DNA of 64,000 nt from Nonomuraea sp. SYSU D8015 (GTDB lineage Bacteria; Actinomycetota; Actinomycetes; Streptosporangiales; Streptosporangiaceae): NCBI RefSeq assembly GCF_008065375.1, contig NZ_VJYI01000004.1, forward strand, positions 1-64,000, given 5' to 3'. The position numbers and the translations under genes are program-made. Shown piece by piece: positions 41,329-51,552 of the stretch (its first letter is position 1; each line of letters opens with the position of its first letter). Below the pieces are notes generated by a model. It saw only the letters and a program-made list of their open reading frames with translations. It searched no databases and was not told the origin of the DNA.

Positions 41329-42549
41329 GTGGCAGGCGAGCGCGACCTGGACCGGCTCTGGCGCGTGCTGCCGCTGGTTCTGTTGGGGGCGGCGACCCTG
41401 CTCGCGGCGCTCGACTCCGCGGTGGCGCCGCAGGCCCGGCTCGTCACGGTGGCGCTGGCCGGGGCCGTGGCGGTGTGGCACTGGTGGATGGTGCTGGCGC
41501 ATCCGCAGTGGCCCGAGCGGGTGCTGGCGCCGATGGCGCTCTACTTCGCCGGGTTCGTGGCGTTGGCGTGGCTGCTGGCCGGGCGTCACCCGGCGTTCTG
41601 GCTCCTGGTGGTCGCGTGTTTCCCCACGGCGTTCATGGCGCTGCCCGGCCGGTACGCCTACCTCGGGGTGGCCGTCACCGCGCTCGTCGTCGCAGGCGGC
41701 CCGTTCGCGCTGCTGAACGACGCCGACCCCTGGCCGAGGGTGCTGTCCGCGCTCGCCGGAGCGGGGCTGGCGGCGTTCCTCGGCTGGATCATCAGGGCCA
41801 TGGAGACCGAGGTCGAACGCCGGCGCGCCGCCAACCGGGCGCTGGAGAGCGCCAACGTCCGCCTGGCCCGGCTCGGCGAGGAGAACGCCGAGCTGCAGGG
41901 CAAGCTGCTGGCGGCGGCCCGCCAGACCGGCGTCGCCGGGGAGCGCGGCCGGATGGCCAGGGAGATCCACGACACCGTCGCGCAGGGCCTGTCGGGCATC
42001 GTCACCCAGCTCGAAGCCGCCGAGGAGGTCGCGAACGACCCCGACGCGGTGCGGCGCCGCCTGGCCGTGGCCAGGAACCTGGCCAGGGAGAGCCTGACCG
42101 AGGTCCGCCGCTCGCTGAACGACCTGCGCCCCGGGCCGCTGGTGGAAACCAGGCTGCCCGAGGCCCTGTCGGCGCTGGTGTCCGGGTGGAGCGCCGCGCA
42201 CGAGGTGCCCGCCACGCTCACCGTCACCGGCACCGCCCGGCTGCTGCATCCCGAGGTCGAGGTGACGCTGTTCCGGGCGGTGCAGGAGGCGCTGGCCAAC
42301 GTGGCCCGCCATGCCGGGGCGGGCAAGGCCGGCGTCACGCTGTCGTACATGGAGGATGTGGTGGTGGTCGACGTCCGGGACGACGGGGTGGGGTTCACTC
42401 CGCAGGAGACGCACGGCGGCGGGTTCGGGCTCACCGCGATGCGGCAGCGCGTCGTCAGGCTCGCCGGGAACGTCGAGGTCGAGTCCGCGCCAGGGCAGGG
42501 CACGGCGGTCAGCGTGACCGTCCCCGCGATCCCCGCCGCGGCCGAGTGA
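41329..42549 (+). CDS. Sensor histidine kinase (NarL/LuxR-partner type)
   Basis: A 406-residue kinase. Residues 10-145 hold five or so hydrophobic helices (VLPLVLLGAATLLAALDSAV, FVALAWLLAGRHPAFWLLVV). A coiled region (VERRRAANRALESANVRLAR) leads to the HisKA_3 phosphoacceptor GRMAREIHDTVAQGLSGIVT with its conserved His. The ATPase part has FRAVQEALANVARHA (N box), VDVRDDGVGF and GGGFGLTAMRQRV. GTG 41329 follows GAGGAG. It ends 8 bases before the response regulator, its obvious partner. Confidence 0.9.
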   Translation: MAGERDLDRLWRVLPLVLLGAATLLAALDSAVAPQARLVTVALAGAVAVWHWWMVLAHPQWPERVLAPMALYFAGFVALAWLLAGRHPAFWLLVVACFPTAFMALPGRYAYLGVAVTALVVAGGPFALLNDADPWPRVLSALAGAGLAAFLGWIIRAMETEVERRRAANRALESANVRLARLGEENAELQGKLLAAARQTGVAGERGRMAREIHDTVAQGLSGIVTQLEAAEEVANDPDAVRRRLAVARNLARESLTEVRRSLNDLRPGPLVETRLPEALSALVSGWSAAHEVPATLTVTGTARLLHPEVEVTLFRAVQEALANVARHAGAGKAGVTLSYMEDVVVVDVRDDGVGFTPQETHGGGFGLTAMRQRVVRLAGNVEVESAPGQGTAVSVTVPAIPAAAE

Positions 42550-42557
42550 GGGGCGAC

Positions 42558-43184
42558 GTGAGCGTACGGCTGGTGATCGTGGACGACCATCCCGTGGTGC
42601 GTGACGGCCTGCGGGGCATGTTCGTCGAACAGGCCGACCTGGAGGTCGTGGGCGAGGCGGACGACGGACGGCGAGGGCTGGCCGTGGCCGTGCGGGAGCG
42701 TCCCGACGTCGTGCTGACCGATCTGCGCATGCCCGGCCTCGGTGGGGCGGAGTTCATCAGGCTGCTGGCCGAGCAGGTGCCGTCGGCCCGCGTGCTCGTC
42801 CTGACCACCTACGACGGGGACGAGGACGTGCTGCCCGCGCTGACCGCGGGCGCGATCGGCTACCTGCTCAAGGACTCGCCGCGCGAGGAGGTCTTCCGCG
42901 CCGTGCGCGCGGCGGCGGCGGGGGAGACGGTGCTGTCGCCGGCCGTGGCCGCCCGCGTGCTAAGCCGGGTCCGCGCACCCTCGCCGCCTGCCGAGCTGAG
43001 CGAGCGCGAACGCACCGTGCTCGGCCTGGTCGCCCGCGGTTGCACCAACAAGGAGGCGGCCGCCGCGTTGTTCATCAGCGAGACGACGGTCAAGACCCAC
43101 CTGGCGCACATCTACACGAAACTGGGCGTCTCCGATCGGGCCGCGGCCGTGGCCGCCGCCTACGGCCGCGGCCTGCTGCCATGA
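42558..43184 (+). CDS. NarL/LuxR-family response regulator
   Basis: A 208-residue regulator. The receiver domain begins VSVRLVIVDDHPVVRDGLRG, with acidic pair Asp10-Asp11, phosphoacceptor Asp in VVLTDLRMPG near residue 55, and the Lys of YLLKDSPRE. The LuxR HTH (LSERERTVLGLVARGCTNKE, then AAAALFISETTVKTHLAHIY) ends the protein. GTG 42558 follows the kinase stop by 8 bases with GAGGGG between. Partner of the upstream kinase; targets unknown, possibly the DUF418 gene. Confidence 0.92.
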   Translation: MSVRLVIVDDHPVVRDGLRGMFVEQADLEVVGEADDGRRGLAVAVRERPDVVLTDLRMPGLGGAEFIRLLAEQVPSARVLVLTTYDGDEDVLPALTAGAIGYLLKDSPREEVFRAVRAAAAGETVLSPAVAARVLSRVRAPSPPAELSERERTVLGLVARGCTNKEAAAALFISETTVKTHLAHIYTKLGVSDRAAAVAAAYGRGLLP

Positions 43185-43241
43185 CGCCGGCCTTCAGCGC
43201 GGCCCTTCCACCACGATGTCCGCGGTGCCATAGTCAGTCCC

Positions 43242-43526
43242 GTGGGTCTGAGCAGGATGCGTGCCTCGATACGCCTGACCAATGAGTTGTCGGCCGACCG
43301 TGACCCGGCCTGGCGCACGTGGCTGACGGCGATCGTCGCCGCCTGGATCGTTTTCTCGCACATCGTCGGAGTCGTCTCAGGCGATCCGCAGAGTTTGGTC
43401 GCCGAATCCTCGCAGTGGGGCGTCACCGCTGAGTGGATCGAGCACTGGCTCGTCCTGGGCGTCGGGCTCCTCCTCCTGGCGGCCACGACCGAAGCATTGG
43501 TGCACCGGCGCCGCCGGCAGGACTGA
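43242..43526 (+). CDS. Small membrane protein
   Basis: A 94-residue protein from GTG 43242 (ATG 43257 is an alternative). Two membrane helices (WLTAIVAAWIVFSHIVGVVS and IEHWLVLGVGLLLLAATTEA) flank an outside loop, and it ends VHRRRRQD. No family recognised. It lies between the two-component pair and an AfsR-like gene, on the same strand. Confidence 0.6.
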   Translation: MGLSRMRASIRLTNELSADRDPAWRTWLTAIVAAWIVFSHIVGVVSGDPQSLVAESSQWGVTAEWIEHWLVLGVGLLLLAATTEALVHRRRRQD

Positions 43527-43605
43527 GGCCGGCTCCGCGGATGTCCGGTGAATGCCCGGTTGAAGGCCTGGCACGGTGCTCTCCGACCGTGGATGGTTTG
43601 GGGGC

Positions 43606-45861
43606 ATGGGACCTGGCACGGGGGAAACCCGGCTCCGCATCGCGCTGCTGGGACCGCTGGAGGTTCGGCAGGACAGCGGCCCCGTCGATCTGAGCTCGAG
43701 CCGGCTGCGGGCGTTGCTGGCCGTCCTGGCCTTGTCCGCGGGCGAGACGGTGTCCGTGGAGCAGCTGGCCCTCGTGTTGTGGTCCGAGGACCCGCCGGTC
43801 AACCAGCGCCGCAGCGTGCAGACCTACATCAGCCGCTTACGCGGTGAGCTGGGATCGGACGTGATCCGCACGACGCCCGAAGGTTACCGGCTGGACGTGG
43901 AGCCCGACCGGGTCGACGCGCTGCGGTTCCGCCGGCTGCTGGGCGAGGCGACGCTGTCGCGAGGCGCCGAGACCGAGCGGAAGACGCTGGAGGAGGCCCT
44001 GGCGCTGTGGCGGGGGAGACCCTTCGACGGCGTCGACTCGGCGGTGCTGTGCGGACCCAAGGCCGAGCACCTGGTGGAGCTGCACCTCTCGGCCGTGGAG
44101 CGGTTGGTCGACCTGAGCCTGGAGGAGGGCCGTCACCACGAGCTGGTCGCCGACGTGCGGGAGCTGGCGGCCCGCCATCCGCTGCGGGAGACGTTGTGGG
44201 GACGTCTGCTCGTCCTGCTCGATCGCTGCGGCAGGCAGGCCGAGGCACTGGCCATGTACGAGCGGCTCCGGCACCGCCTCGTCGAGGACCTGGGCGCCGA
44301 TCCCTCCCCCGACCTACGGCGCATCCATTCGGTCCTGCTGGGGGGCGACGCCGGCCAGGCGGAGCGGCGGATCCCCCGGCAGCTGCCCGCGGGCGTGGCC
44401 GGGTTCGTCGGCCGTGACGACGCGCTGAAGGCGATGGACCGCCTGCTCGACGGGGACACGAGGATCTGCGTCGTCACCGGCACCGCAGGGGTGGGCAAGA
44501 CCGCACTCGCGCTGCACTGGGCGCACCAGGCCGGCGAACGGTTCCGGGACGGCCAGCTCTACGTCGACCTGCAGGGGTTCGGCCCGTCGGAGGTAGCCCT
44601 CCGCCCGAAGGACGCACTCTCGGCCTTGCTCCAGAGCATGGGCGTGCAGCCGCAAAGGATCCCGCAGGACCTGGGGGCCAGGTCCGCGCTCTATCGAACC
44701 ATGCTGGCGGGCAAGCGCATGCTGGTGGTTCTCGACAACGCGCGGGACGCCGAGCAGGTGCGCCGGCTGCTGCCCGGCGGCGCCGAATGCACGGTCCTGA
44801 TCACCAGCCGCCGAGGGCTGAGCAGCCTCGTCTCCGCGGAAGGCGCCACGCTGCTCACCCTGGACGTGCTCGACCAGGAAGAGGCCCGCGATCTGCTGGC
44901 GCACCGCCTGGGCCGGGAACGGATCGAGACCGACCCGGCCTCCACCGATGAGATCATCCGTCTGTGCGCCCGGCTTCCGCTGGCCCTGGCGATCGCGGCG
45001 GGGCGGGCGGCCGCCAACCCCTCCTTCTCGCTCGCCACCGTGGCCGCTGGCCTGCGCCGGGCCTGGTCCGACGTCAGCGCACTGGCCACCAGGGACGCGG
45101 TCATCGACCTGCGTTCCGTGCTGTCGCGCTCCTACGACCTGCTGCCCGCCGACGCCGCCCGCCTGTTCCGGCTGCTGGCCGTCCACCCCGGGCCCGACCT
45201 CACCCTCGCGGCGGCCGCGAGCCTGGCGGGCCTCGATCCGTCGCACGCGGGACGGCTCCTCGACACCCTGGTCGACGCTCACCTGGTGAGCGAGGTCGCG
45301 CCCGGCAGGTTCGCCTTCCACGCCTTGCTCCGGGCGTACGCACGGGGCCTCGCCCGCGACGCCGACGCCCACACCCGTCGCCGCGCGGCACGGCGCATGA
45401 TCGAGCACTACGTGCACACCGCCTGCCGGGCCGCGTCGCTCCTGGAGCCGGCCGCGGGCCTCCCCGCCCCGAAGGCACCGGAGGCGCCCGTCACCTGCCA
45501 CCGGCAGGCGCTGGCCTGGTTCCGCGCCGAGCAGGGCGTCCTGCTCGCCGTCCTCCGTCAGGCGATGGTGGAGGGCTTCGACTCCCATGTCGGCAGGCTC
45601 GCACCCGCCGTGGCGGCCTGGTGCGAGCTGCGGGGTGACCGGCACGGGAAGATCGCCGTCCAGCGCATCGCCCTGGCCGCGGCCGAACGGTCGGACGACC
45701 CCGCGGCACGAGCGAGGGCACATCAGGGACTGGCGACGGCGCTGATCGAACTGGGCGGCACCGGAGGCACCGGGCATGCGCTCTTGTCCTTCGAGGATGA
45801 GCGGCTGGAACTGTCCCTGGAGCAGGCTCGCGAATGCCGCGCCGGCGATCGAGCGCGATGA
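43606..45861 (+). CDS. AfsR/SARP-like STAND regulator, short C-terminus
   Basis: A 751-residue protein. The SARP winged helix (LRIALLGPLEVRQDSGPVDL, IRTTPEGYRLDVEPD) spans 10-100 and the BTAD runs to about 245 (ALAMYERLRHRLVEDLGADP). NB-ARC has Walker A GTAGVGKT (292-299), LVVLDNARD, ITSRRGL and RLPLALAIAAG. The winged-helix tail (SRSYDLLPADAARLFRLLAV) follows. Only a short helical end remains, ending near the first expected TPR, so it is shorter than its neighbours. ATG 43606. First of three AfsR-like genes here. Confidence 0.85.
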   Translation: MGPGTGETRLRIALLGPLEVRQDSGPVDLSSSRLRALLAVLALSAGETVSVEQLALVLWSEDPPVNQRRSVQTYISRLRGELGSDVIRTTPEGYRLDVEPDRVDALRFRRLLGEATLSRGAETERKTLEEALALWRGRPFDGVDSAVLCGPKAEHLVELHLSAVERLVDLSLEEGRHHELVADVRELAARHPLRETLWGRLLVLLDRCGRQAEALAMYERLRHRLVEDLGADPSPDLRRIHSVLLGGDAGQAERRIPRQLPAGVAGFVGRDDALKAMDRLLDGDTRICVVTGTAGVGKTALALHWAHQAGERFRDGQLYVDLQGFGPSEVALRPKDALSALLQSMGVQPQRIPQDLGARSALYRTMLAGKRMLVVLDNARDAEQVRRLLPGGAECTVLITSRRGLSSLVSAEGATLLTLDVLDQEEARDLLAHRLGRERIETDPASTDEIIRLCARLPLALAIAAGRAAANPSFSLATVAAGLRRAWSDVSALATRDAVIDLRSVLSRSYDLLPADAARLFRLLAVHPGPDLTLAAAASLAGLDPSHAGRLLDTLVDAHLVSEVAPGRFAFHALLRAYARGLARDADAHTRRRAARRMIEHYVHTACRAASLLEPAAGLPAPKAPEAPVTCHRQALAWFRAEQGVLLAVLRQAMVEGFDSHVGRLAPAVAAWCELRGDRHGKIAVQRIALAAAERSDDPAARARAHQGLATALIELGGTGGTGHALLSFEDERLELSLEQARECRAGDRAR

Positions 45862-45961
45862 CGATCTGGCCGGTGAATGGCCGGTCACTGTCCTGGCCGC
45901 CGCCGATCCCCATGATCCACGCTGGTCCCTGTAGGGGAGGACATCAGGACGGCAGACCGGC

Positions 45962-48900
45962 ATGGCGGCTTCGTTCGGCGCGGCGCTTCGTGATGCCCGG
46001 ACCAGGTCCGGGTTGACGCAGGCCGAGCTCGGCAGGCGCACCGGCGTCAGCGTGCGCGCGATTCGCGACATCGAGCACGGCCGGGTCCGGCCGCGTCATG
46101 CGTCCGCTCGCCGGCTCGCCGAGGCGGTGGGCCTGGAGCCGCCGCCGGCCAGGAAACAGGTGCGGATCGAGGTCCTGGGGCCGTTGCGGCTGAGCGTCGC
46201 CGGCAGGCGGGTGCTGCCCGGGTCGTTGAAGCAGCGTTCCCTGCTGGGACTGCTGGCGCTGCAGCCGGGCGTGGCCGTGGGGTACGACCAGATCATCGAC
46301 GTGCTGTGGGGCGAGCACGCCTCCGATTCCTCCCACCACCTCGTCCACACCTATGTGTCCCGGCTGCGCCGGCTGATGGATCCCGACCGGTCCGGGCCGT
46401 CGTCGGCGAAGCTGATCGTGGGCGTGCGCGGCGGCTACCGCCTGGCGGCCGAACACGTCGACCTGGACCTGGTGCGCTTCGACGACCTGGTGGCCCGGGC
46501 CGCCCAGGCGGAGGGCGGCGAGGCCCTGGACCTGCTGAGTGAGGCGCTGTCGTACTGGAAGGGCCGGCCACTGGCGGATCTGCCGGGTCCGCTCGGACGG
46601 CATCCCGCCGCCGTGGCGGCCAAGGAACGGTGGCTGGCGGCCGTGGTGTCCCATGCGGAGCTGGCCATGGAGCTGGGGGCGTACGAACGCGCGGTGGAGT
46701 CGCTGAGCGCGGCGGTGGCCGAGGAGCCGCTGCACGAGGGGCTGCACGCCGACCTCATGCTGGCTCTCGCCGGGTGCGGCCGGCAGGCTGCGGCGCTGGC
46801 GGTGTTCGACGAGATCCGCGGCCGCTTGGTGGGGGATCTGGGCGTCGAGCCGGGGACGCTGCTGCGGGATGCGCAGGCGCGGGTCCTGCGGCCGGCCGCG
46901 CTGCGGCGCGGCGGCACCCCCGCGTGGTGGCGGCCGGCTCAGCTCCCCGCCGATGTGGCGGGCTTCGCCGGCCGGACGAAGGAACTGGCCGGCCTCGACG
47001 GGATGGTGCGGGCCGGTGCGCCCGTCGTGGTCGTCACGGGCATGCCGGGAGTGGGCAAGACGGCGCTGGCCCTGCACTGGGCGCGGCGGGAGGCCGGCCG
47101 CTTCCCCGACGGGCAGTTGTACGTCAACCTGCGCGGCCACGACCAGAGGTCGCCGCTGAGCCCGCTCCAGGCGCTGGCCGGCATGCTCGCCGCGCTCGGC
47201 GTTTCGGCCGAAGGGGTGCCGGCCGACCTGGACGAGGCCGCCGCGCTCTACCGGACGCTGCTGGACGACCGGCGGCTGCTCGTGCTGCTCGACAACGCCC
47301 ACAGCGCTCAGCAGGTGCGCCCGTTGTTACCCGGCGGTTCCAGCAGCCTGGCGCTCGTCACCAGCCGCGATCACCTCACCGGCCTGGTCGTCACCCACGG
47401 CGCCCGCAGGCTGGTGCTCGACACCCTGACGCCCGAGGAGAGCCGTGCGCTGCTGGCGCACATCCTCGATCGCGACGTCGACGGCGAGGCGGCCACCCGG
47501 CTGGCCCACGCGTGCGGCAGGCTGCCGCTCGCGCTGAGGATCGCCGCGGCCAACCTGGCCGGTTCGCCCGATCTGTCCATCAGCGACTATCTGGACGGGC
47601 TGCCGCCCGGCGACCCGTTGGCCGGCCTGTCCGTGGACGGCGATCCGCAGACGGGCGTGAAGATCGCCTTCGACCACTCCTACAGGGAACTGCCCGCCCC
47701 GGCCGCCCGGCTGTTCCGCCTGCTGGCCGTCGCGCCGGGCGCCGACCTTCGGACGGACGCCATCGCCTCACTCGCCGGCATCCGCGTGGATCAGGCGGAG
47801 CGCCTCCTCGAACTGCTCGTCGGCGCCCATCTGGTCGAGACCCGCAGACCTGACCGGTACGGCCTGCACGACCTGCTGCGGTCGTACGCCTGTGAGCGGG
47901 CCGGGCACGAGGATTCTCCGGAAGAGCGAGACCGGGCGCTGGACAGGCTCATGGGCTGGTACGTGCACACCGCGGACGCCGCCGCGCGACTCCTCTACCC
48001 CGACAAGGTACGCCTGCCCGTCGGCGCCCCGCCGTGCGCGCCCGCCCGGCTCGCCGACGAAGCCCAGGCGGTGGCCTGGCTGGAGAGCGAATGGGCGAAC
48101 CTGGTGTCCGCCGTCCAGCACGCGGCCGAGCACGGGTCGAGGTCGTCGGCCTGGCTGCTCGCCGACACGCTGCGGGGATATTTCTGGATCCAGTGGCCGG
48201 CGCCCGGCTGGGACACGGCCGCGCGCAGCGGGCTGGAAGCCGCCGTCGGCGCAGGCGACCTGCGCGGCCAGGCCGCCTGCCATCTCGGGCTCGGCGACGC
48301 GCATCAGGCCGCCGAGGAGTACGCGGAAGCCGTACGGCACTACGTCGAGGCGCTGGAGCTGGCCGACCGGGCGGGCTGGTCCGACGGCACCGCGGAGATC
48401 CTCTTCGAGCTGGGCCTGGCCCGCTGGTGGCTGGGCGTTCCCGGGGAGGCCATCGGCCTGCTCACCGACGCGCTGACGCTGTTCAGGCAGTCGGGCCGGC
48501 AAGGCGGAGAGGCCGCGGCCCTGCTGCACCTCGGCGTGGTGGAGCGGCACCTGGGCAGGCTCCGCTCGGCGGCGGCCCATCAGGCGCACGCGCTGGCCGT
48601 CTACCGCCGGCTCGGCTCGCGTCTGGGGGAGGCGCAGGCGCTCGGCAACCTCGGCATCACGTACCAGGAGCTGAGCCGCCTGAACCCGGCCGTGGACCGG
48701 CTGGAGGCCGCCCTGGGCCGGCTCGGGACGAACGAGAACCGGTTCGGCCGGGCGTGCTTCCTGTCCACCCTGGCCGCGGCCCACCGCGACGCCTGCAGGT
48801 ATGACGAGGCCATGACCGCCGCGGCCGCGGCACACGACCTGGCCCGCGACCTCGGCCACCGCCTCCTGGAGGCCGACGCGTGCACCACGCTGGCCGCCGT

Positions 48901-49384
48901 GCACCAGGCCCGGGGAGAGCGGCGGACCGCACACGACCTCTACGCCCGGGGCCTGGAGCTGACCCTCGGGACGTCCTTCTCGGCGCCGCGGGTGGTCGCG
49001 TGGCTGGGGCTGGCCTCCCTGCACCAGGACGCGGGACGGCCCGCCGAGGCGCTGGCGCAGGCCGGGCGCGCTCGCGAGGTCGCCGCCAAGGACGGCTTCC
49101 AGTTGCTGGTCGGCCGGGCTCTCGCCGCCATGGCCCTGGCCCATCACGGCCTCGGCGAAGGGGAGCAGGCTCACGAGCACGCCGACAGGGCGCTGAGCGT
49201 GTACCGGCTGACCGGCCATGCTCTGGGGGAGGCGCAGATGTTGTCCCTCATGGGGGCGCTGGCACGGGAACGCGAGGGCGCCGCGTATGCGGTTCCGTAT
49301 TGGCGGGCTGCTTTCAGCCTGTTCAAGGGAATCGGGCGGCCCGAGGCGGACGAGTTGAGAGCGGTGCTGCATACACACGCGTGA
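45962..49384 (+). CDS. XRE-HTH + SARP + NB-ARC + TPR regulator
   Basis: An 1140-residue protein with an extra N-terminal helix-turn-helix (FGAALRDARTRSGLTQAELG, RRTGVSVRAIRDIEHGRVRP; residues 4-60). The SARP domain follows (VRIEVLGPLRLSVAGRRVLP, GVRGGYRLAAEHVDL), then BTAD to about 320. NB-ARC has Walker A GMPGVGKT (360-367) and LLVLLDNAHS. Long TPR arrays fill residues 740-1120 (ALGNLGITYQELSRLNPAVD, AAHRDACRYDEAMTAAAAAH). ATG 45962. Two DNA-binding domains in one chain are notable. Likely an activator, with nucleotide-gated oligomerisation as in AfsR (family knowledge). Confidence 0.87.
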   Translation: MAASFGAALRDARTRSGLTQAELGRRTGVSVRAIRDIEHGRVRPRHASARRLAEAVGLEPPPARKQVRIEVLGPLRLSVAGRRVLPGSLKQRSLLGLLALQPGVAVGYDQIIDVLWGEHASDSSHHLVHTYVSRLRRLMDPDRSGPSSAKLIVGVRGGYRLAAEHVDLDLVRFDDLVARAAQAEGGEALDLLSEALSYWKGRPLADLPGPLGRHPAAVAAKERWLAAVVSHAELAMELGAYERAVESLSAAVAEEPLHEGLHADLMLALAGCGRQAAALAVFDEIRGRLVGDLGVEPGTLLRDAQARVLRPAALRRGGTPAWWRPAQLPADVAGFAGRTKELAGLDGMVRAGAPVVVVTGMPGVGKTALALHWARREAGRFPDGQLYVNLRGHDQRSPLSPLQALAGMLAALGVSAEGVPADLDEAAALYRTLLDDRRLLVLLDNAHSAQQVRPLLPGGSSSLALVTSRDHLTGLVVTHGARRLVLDTLTPEESRALLAHILDRDVDGEAATRLAHACGRLPLALRIAAANLAGSPDLSISDYLDGLPPGDPLAGLSVDGDPQTGVKIAFDHSYRELPAPAARLFRLLAVAPGADLRTDAIASLAGIRVDQAERLLELLVGAHLVETRRPDRYGLHDLLRSYACERAGHEDSPEERDRALDRLMGWYVHTADAAARLLYPDKVRLPVGAPPCAPARLADEAQAVAWLESEWANLVSAVQHAAEHGSRSSAWLLADTLRGYFWIQWPAPGWDTAARSGLEAAVGAGDLRGQAACHLGLGDAHQAAEEYAEAVRHYVEALELADRAGWSDGTAEILFELGLARWWLGVPGEAIGLLTDALTLFRQSGRQGGEAAALLHLGVVERHLGRLRSAAAHQAHALAVYRRLGSRLGEAQALGNLGITYQELSRLNPAVDRLEAALGRLGTNENRFGRACFLSTLAAAHRDACRYDEAMTAAAAAHDLARDLGHRLLEADACTTLAAVHQARGERRTAHDLYARGLELTLGTSFSAPRVVAWLGLASLHQDAGRPAEALAQAGRAREVAAKDGFQLLVGRALAAMALAHHGLGEGEQAHEHADRALSVYRLTGHALGEAQMLSLMGALAREREGAAYAVPYWRAAFSLFKGIGRPEADELRAVLHTHA

Positions 49385-49635
49385 GTGCTGCGGATTTAAC
49401 GGCAATTGGGCCCCGATAGTCGCCTGCAATTGAATTTCGCCGTTTTCACCGCAATCGTCAGGATTTCTGATGCTGCTGTTGGTATCGTGCTCGCGTCGAT
49501 TTGCCGCGTTGAACGTGGGGGCGGTGCTCACAGCCGCCAGCTTCGATGCCGTCGCGGCCGTCGACCGGGGATGATCAAGGTTGGTCGCGTGTCGCCGCAG
49601 GGGGCCCGGGCCGGCCGATCGATGATTGGAGCAAT

Positions 49636-51255
49636 GTGCGAAGAAGATCTTCCATGCTCGCCGCCGCCTTCGCGGTACTGGCGGCGGTGTTACCCGCCTC
49701 GACGGCCCAGGCGGCCGGCGCGGCGGTTGCGGGGGACGGAGCCTCGGCGGCGGTCACCGGGGCCAGCGCAATCGCCTGGGCGCCCTGTGAGGAGGAGCCC
49801 GCCGCCGAATGCGGCAAGCTGACCGTCCCCGTCGACTGGTCCAAGCCGGACGGACCCAAGATCGACCTGGCCGTCGCCCGCCGCAAGGCCACCGACCCCG
49901 CGGCCCGCGTCGGATCCCTGGTGGTCAACCCGGGTGGTCCGGGCGGATCCGGTGTGGAGTTCACCTACGGCGCTCCCGGCTTCTTCACCGAGGAGCTCCA
50001 GCGGCACTTCGACATCGTCGGCTTCGACCCGCGGGGCGTGGGCCGCAGCAACCCGGTGATCTGCTCGGCGTCGGTGTACAACCAGATGCCGAACGCCGTC
50101 ATCACCAGCCAGGCCGACTTCGACCGGTGGACCGCGTACAACAAGAAGCTGCACGCGGACTGCCGCCAGCGCACCGGCCCGGTGTACGACCACGTCGACT
50201 CGGTCAGCGTCGCCCGCGACATCGACGCGCTGCGCGCCGCGCTCGGCGAGGAGAAGCTCACCTTCTACGGCATCTCCTACGGCACGCTGATGGGGCAGAT
50301 GTACGCCGAGCTGTTCCCCAACCGGATCCGGGCCATGGCCCTGGACAGCAACATGGACCACAGCCTGAGCACGTGGCCGTTCATGCTGACCGAGGCCGCC
50401 GCCGTCGAGGACGCCTTCGACCAGTTCGTCGGCTGGTGCGACCAGGAGCCCAGCTGCGTCCTGCACGGCAAGGACGTCCGCGCGGTGTGGGAGCGGGTGC
50501 TGGCCAAGGCCCGCGCCGGCCAGCTGTACTGGCCCGGTGTCCCCGACCGTCCGGTGACGGAGCTGCAGGTCCTGTGGAACGGCGTGCTGGGCACCGAAGG
50601 GCCTGCTTGGCAGCTGCTGAGCGAGGTGCTGCGCGCCCTGGACGGTGGGGAGCCGCCGTCGTGGGTGCCGCCGCTGCCCGGCCGTCAGCCCGTGTCCGGC
50701 GAGGTGGCCGAGCTGGCGACCGTGATCCTCTGCGAGGACTACAACCTCAAGGTGCGCGACTACGCGGAGTACTCCGCGATCATGCGGGCCTCCAAGCTCG
50801 TGGCTCCGGACATGCGGTACAACCCGATGCCGACCGAGGACCTGCCCGTCTGCCTCAACCACCCCGTCAAGAACCCGCAGCACCGCCTGAAGTACACGGG
50901 TAGTGCCCCGATCCTGCTGGGCAACTCGCTGCACGACCCCTCCACCCCGTACATCTGGTCGGCCAACGTGGCCCGCCAGTTCGGCTCCAAGGGCGTGCTG
51001 CTCACCTACGAGGGCTGGGGTCACCGCATCTACGGCAAGGACAGGTGCAGCACCGAACCCATCGACAACTACCTGATCTCGCTGACCGTGCCGCCGCACG
51101 GCTTCCGCTGCCCCGTGGGCGGTCTGGCCGCCGAGACCAAGGTCATGAAGGACCAGCGTGAGCTGTGGCCGACGGACGGCCTGAACTGGGCCGGCTCTTC
51201 CGCGGCCCCGTTCCGCCTCCAGCCGGCCCCGGCCTTCGCCGGCATCTCGGGCTGA
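49636..51255 (+). CDS. Secreted S33-family tripeptidyl aminopeptidase-like hydrolase
   Basis: A 539-residue alpha/beta hydrolase. From GTG 49636 (GGAG upstream) the signal peptide is RRRSSMLAAAFAVLAAVLPA, then STAQA. The oxyanion region is VVNPGGPGGSGVEF, and DIVGFDPRGVGRSNPV follows. The nucleophile elbow is FYGISYGTLMG. The C-terminal TAP-like segment (APILLGNSLHDPSTPYIWSA, TYEGWGHRIYGKDRCSTEPI) contains the catalytic His. It resembles Streptomyces SlpD/SlpE and Tap peptidases that clip N-terminal tripeptides from secreted proteins. Located after an AfsR-like regulator. Confidence 0.88.
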   Translation: MRRRSSMLAAAFAVLAAVLPASTAQAAGAAVAGDGASAAVTGASAIAWAPCEEEPAAECGKLTVPVDWSKPDGPKIDLAVARRKATDPAARVGSLVVNPGGPGGSGVEFTYGAPGFFTEELQRHFDIVGFDPRGVGRSNPVICSASVYNQMPNAVITSQADFDRWTAYNKKLHADCRQRTGPVYDHVDSVSVARDIDALRAALGEEKLTFYGISYGTLMGQMYAELFPNRIRAMALDSNMDHSLSTWPFMLTEAAAVEDAFDQFVGWCDQEPSCVLHGKDVRAVWERVLAKARAGQLYWPGVPDRPVTELQVLWNGVLGTEGPAWQLLSEVLRALDGGEPPSWVPPLPGRQPVSGEVAELATVILCEDYNLKVRDYAEYSAIMRASKLVAPDMRYNPMPTEDLPVCLNHPVKNPQHRLKYTGSAPILLGNSLHDPSTPYIWSANVARQFGSKGVLLTYEGWGHRIYGKDRCSTEPIDNYLISLTVPPHGFRCPVGGLAAETKVMKDQRELWPTDGLNWAGSSAAPFRLQPAPAFAGISG

Positions 51256-51552
51256 GCCCCGACCGGCGATGACGCGCCGCGCCGCGCCGCCTCGACGGCG
51301 GCGCGGCGACGGCCGTCGCGGCCCCCGCCGGCCACGCCGGTGTGCCCCTGTGCCAACGGCGTGAACGGGAGCGTCATCACGACGAGCCCGGCCACCGCCG
51401 CCATCAGGCCCGCCCCGGACAGCACGGCACAGGCCGGCGGGCGGGACGGGGCCACGTGATCCGTGCCGTAAGAGTCTTGGCCATCGGAGGAGGCCGGACC
51501 AGGTCATCGGCCGGACACTGACCGGACATTGCCGTCCTAGTGCCCGGAGAGG
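51256..51552. other. 297-base gap between convergent genes
   Basis: Very GC-rich with GGCGGCGCGGCGACGG-like runs that could form a terminator near 51275-51310. A minus-strand frame contains one hydrophobic stretch (GAGLMAAVAGLVVMTLPFTP) that could be a transporter relic, but it has no start signal of its own and runs into the peptidase gene. Confidence 0.4.

Noticed and set aside
47768..49531. A 587-codon minus-strand frame opposite the TPR region
   Set aside because: Antisense shadow of the XRE-SARP regulator; Gln/Val/Arg-rich with no recognisable fold.
51069..51455. A minus-strand frame with one hydrophobic segment
   Set aside because: More than half overlaps the S33 peptidase gene in antisense, and there is no start signal.
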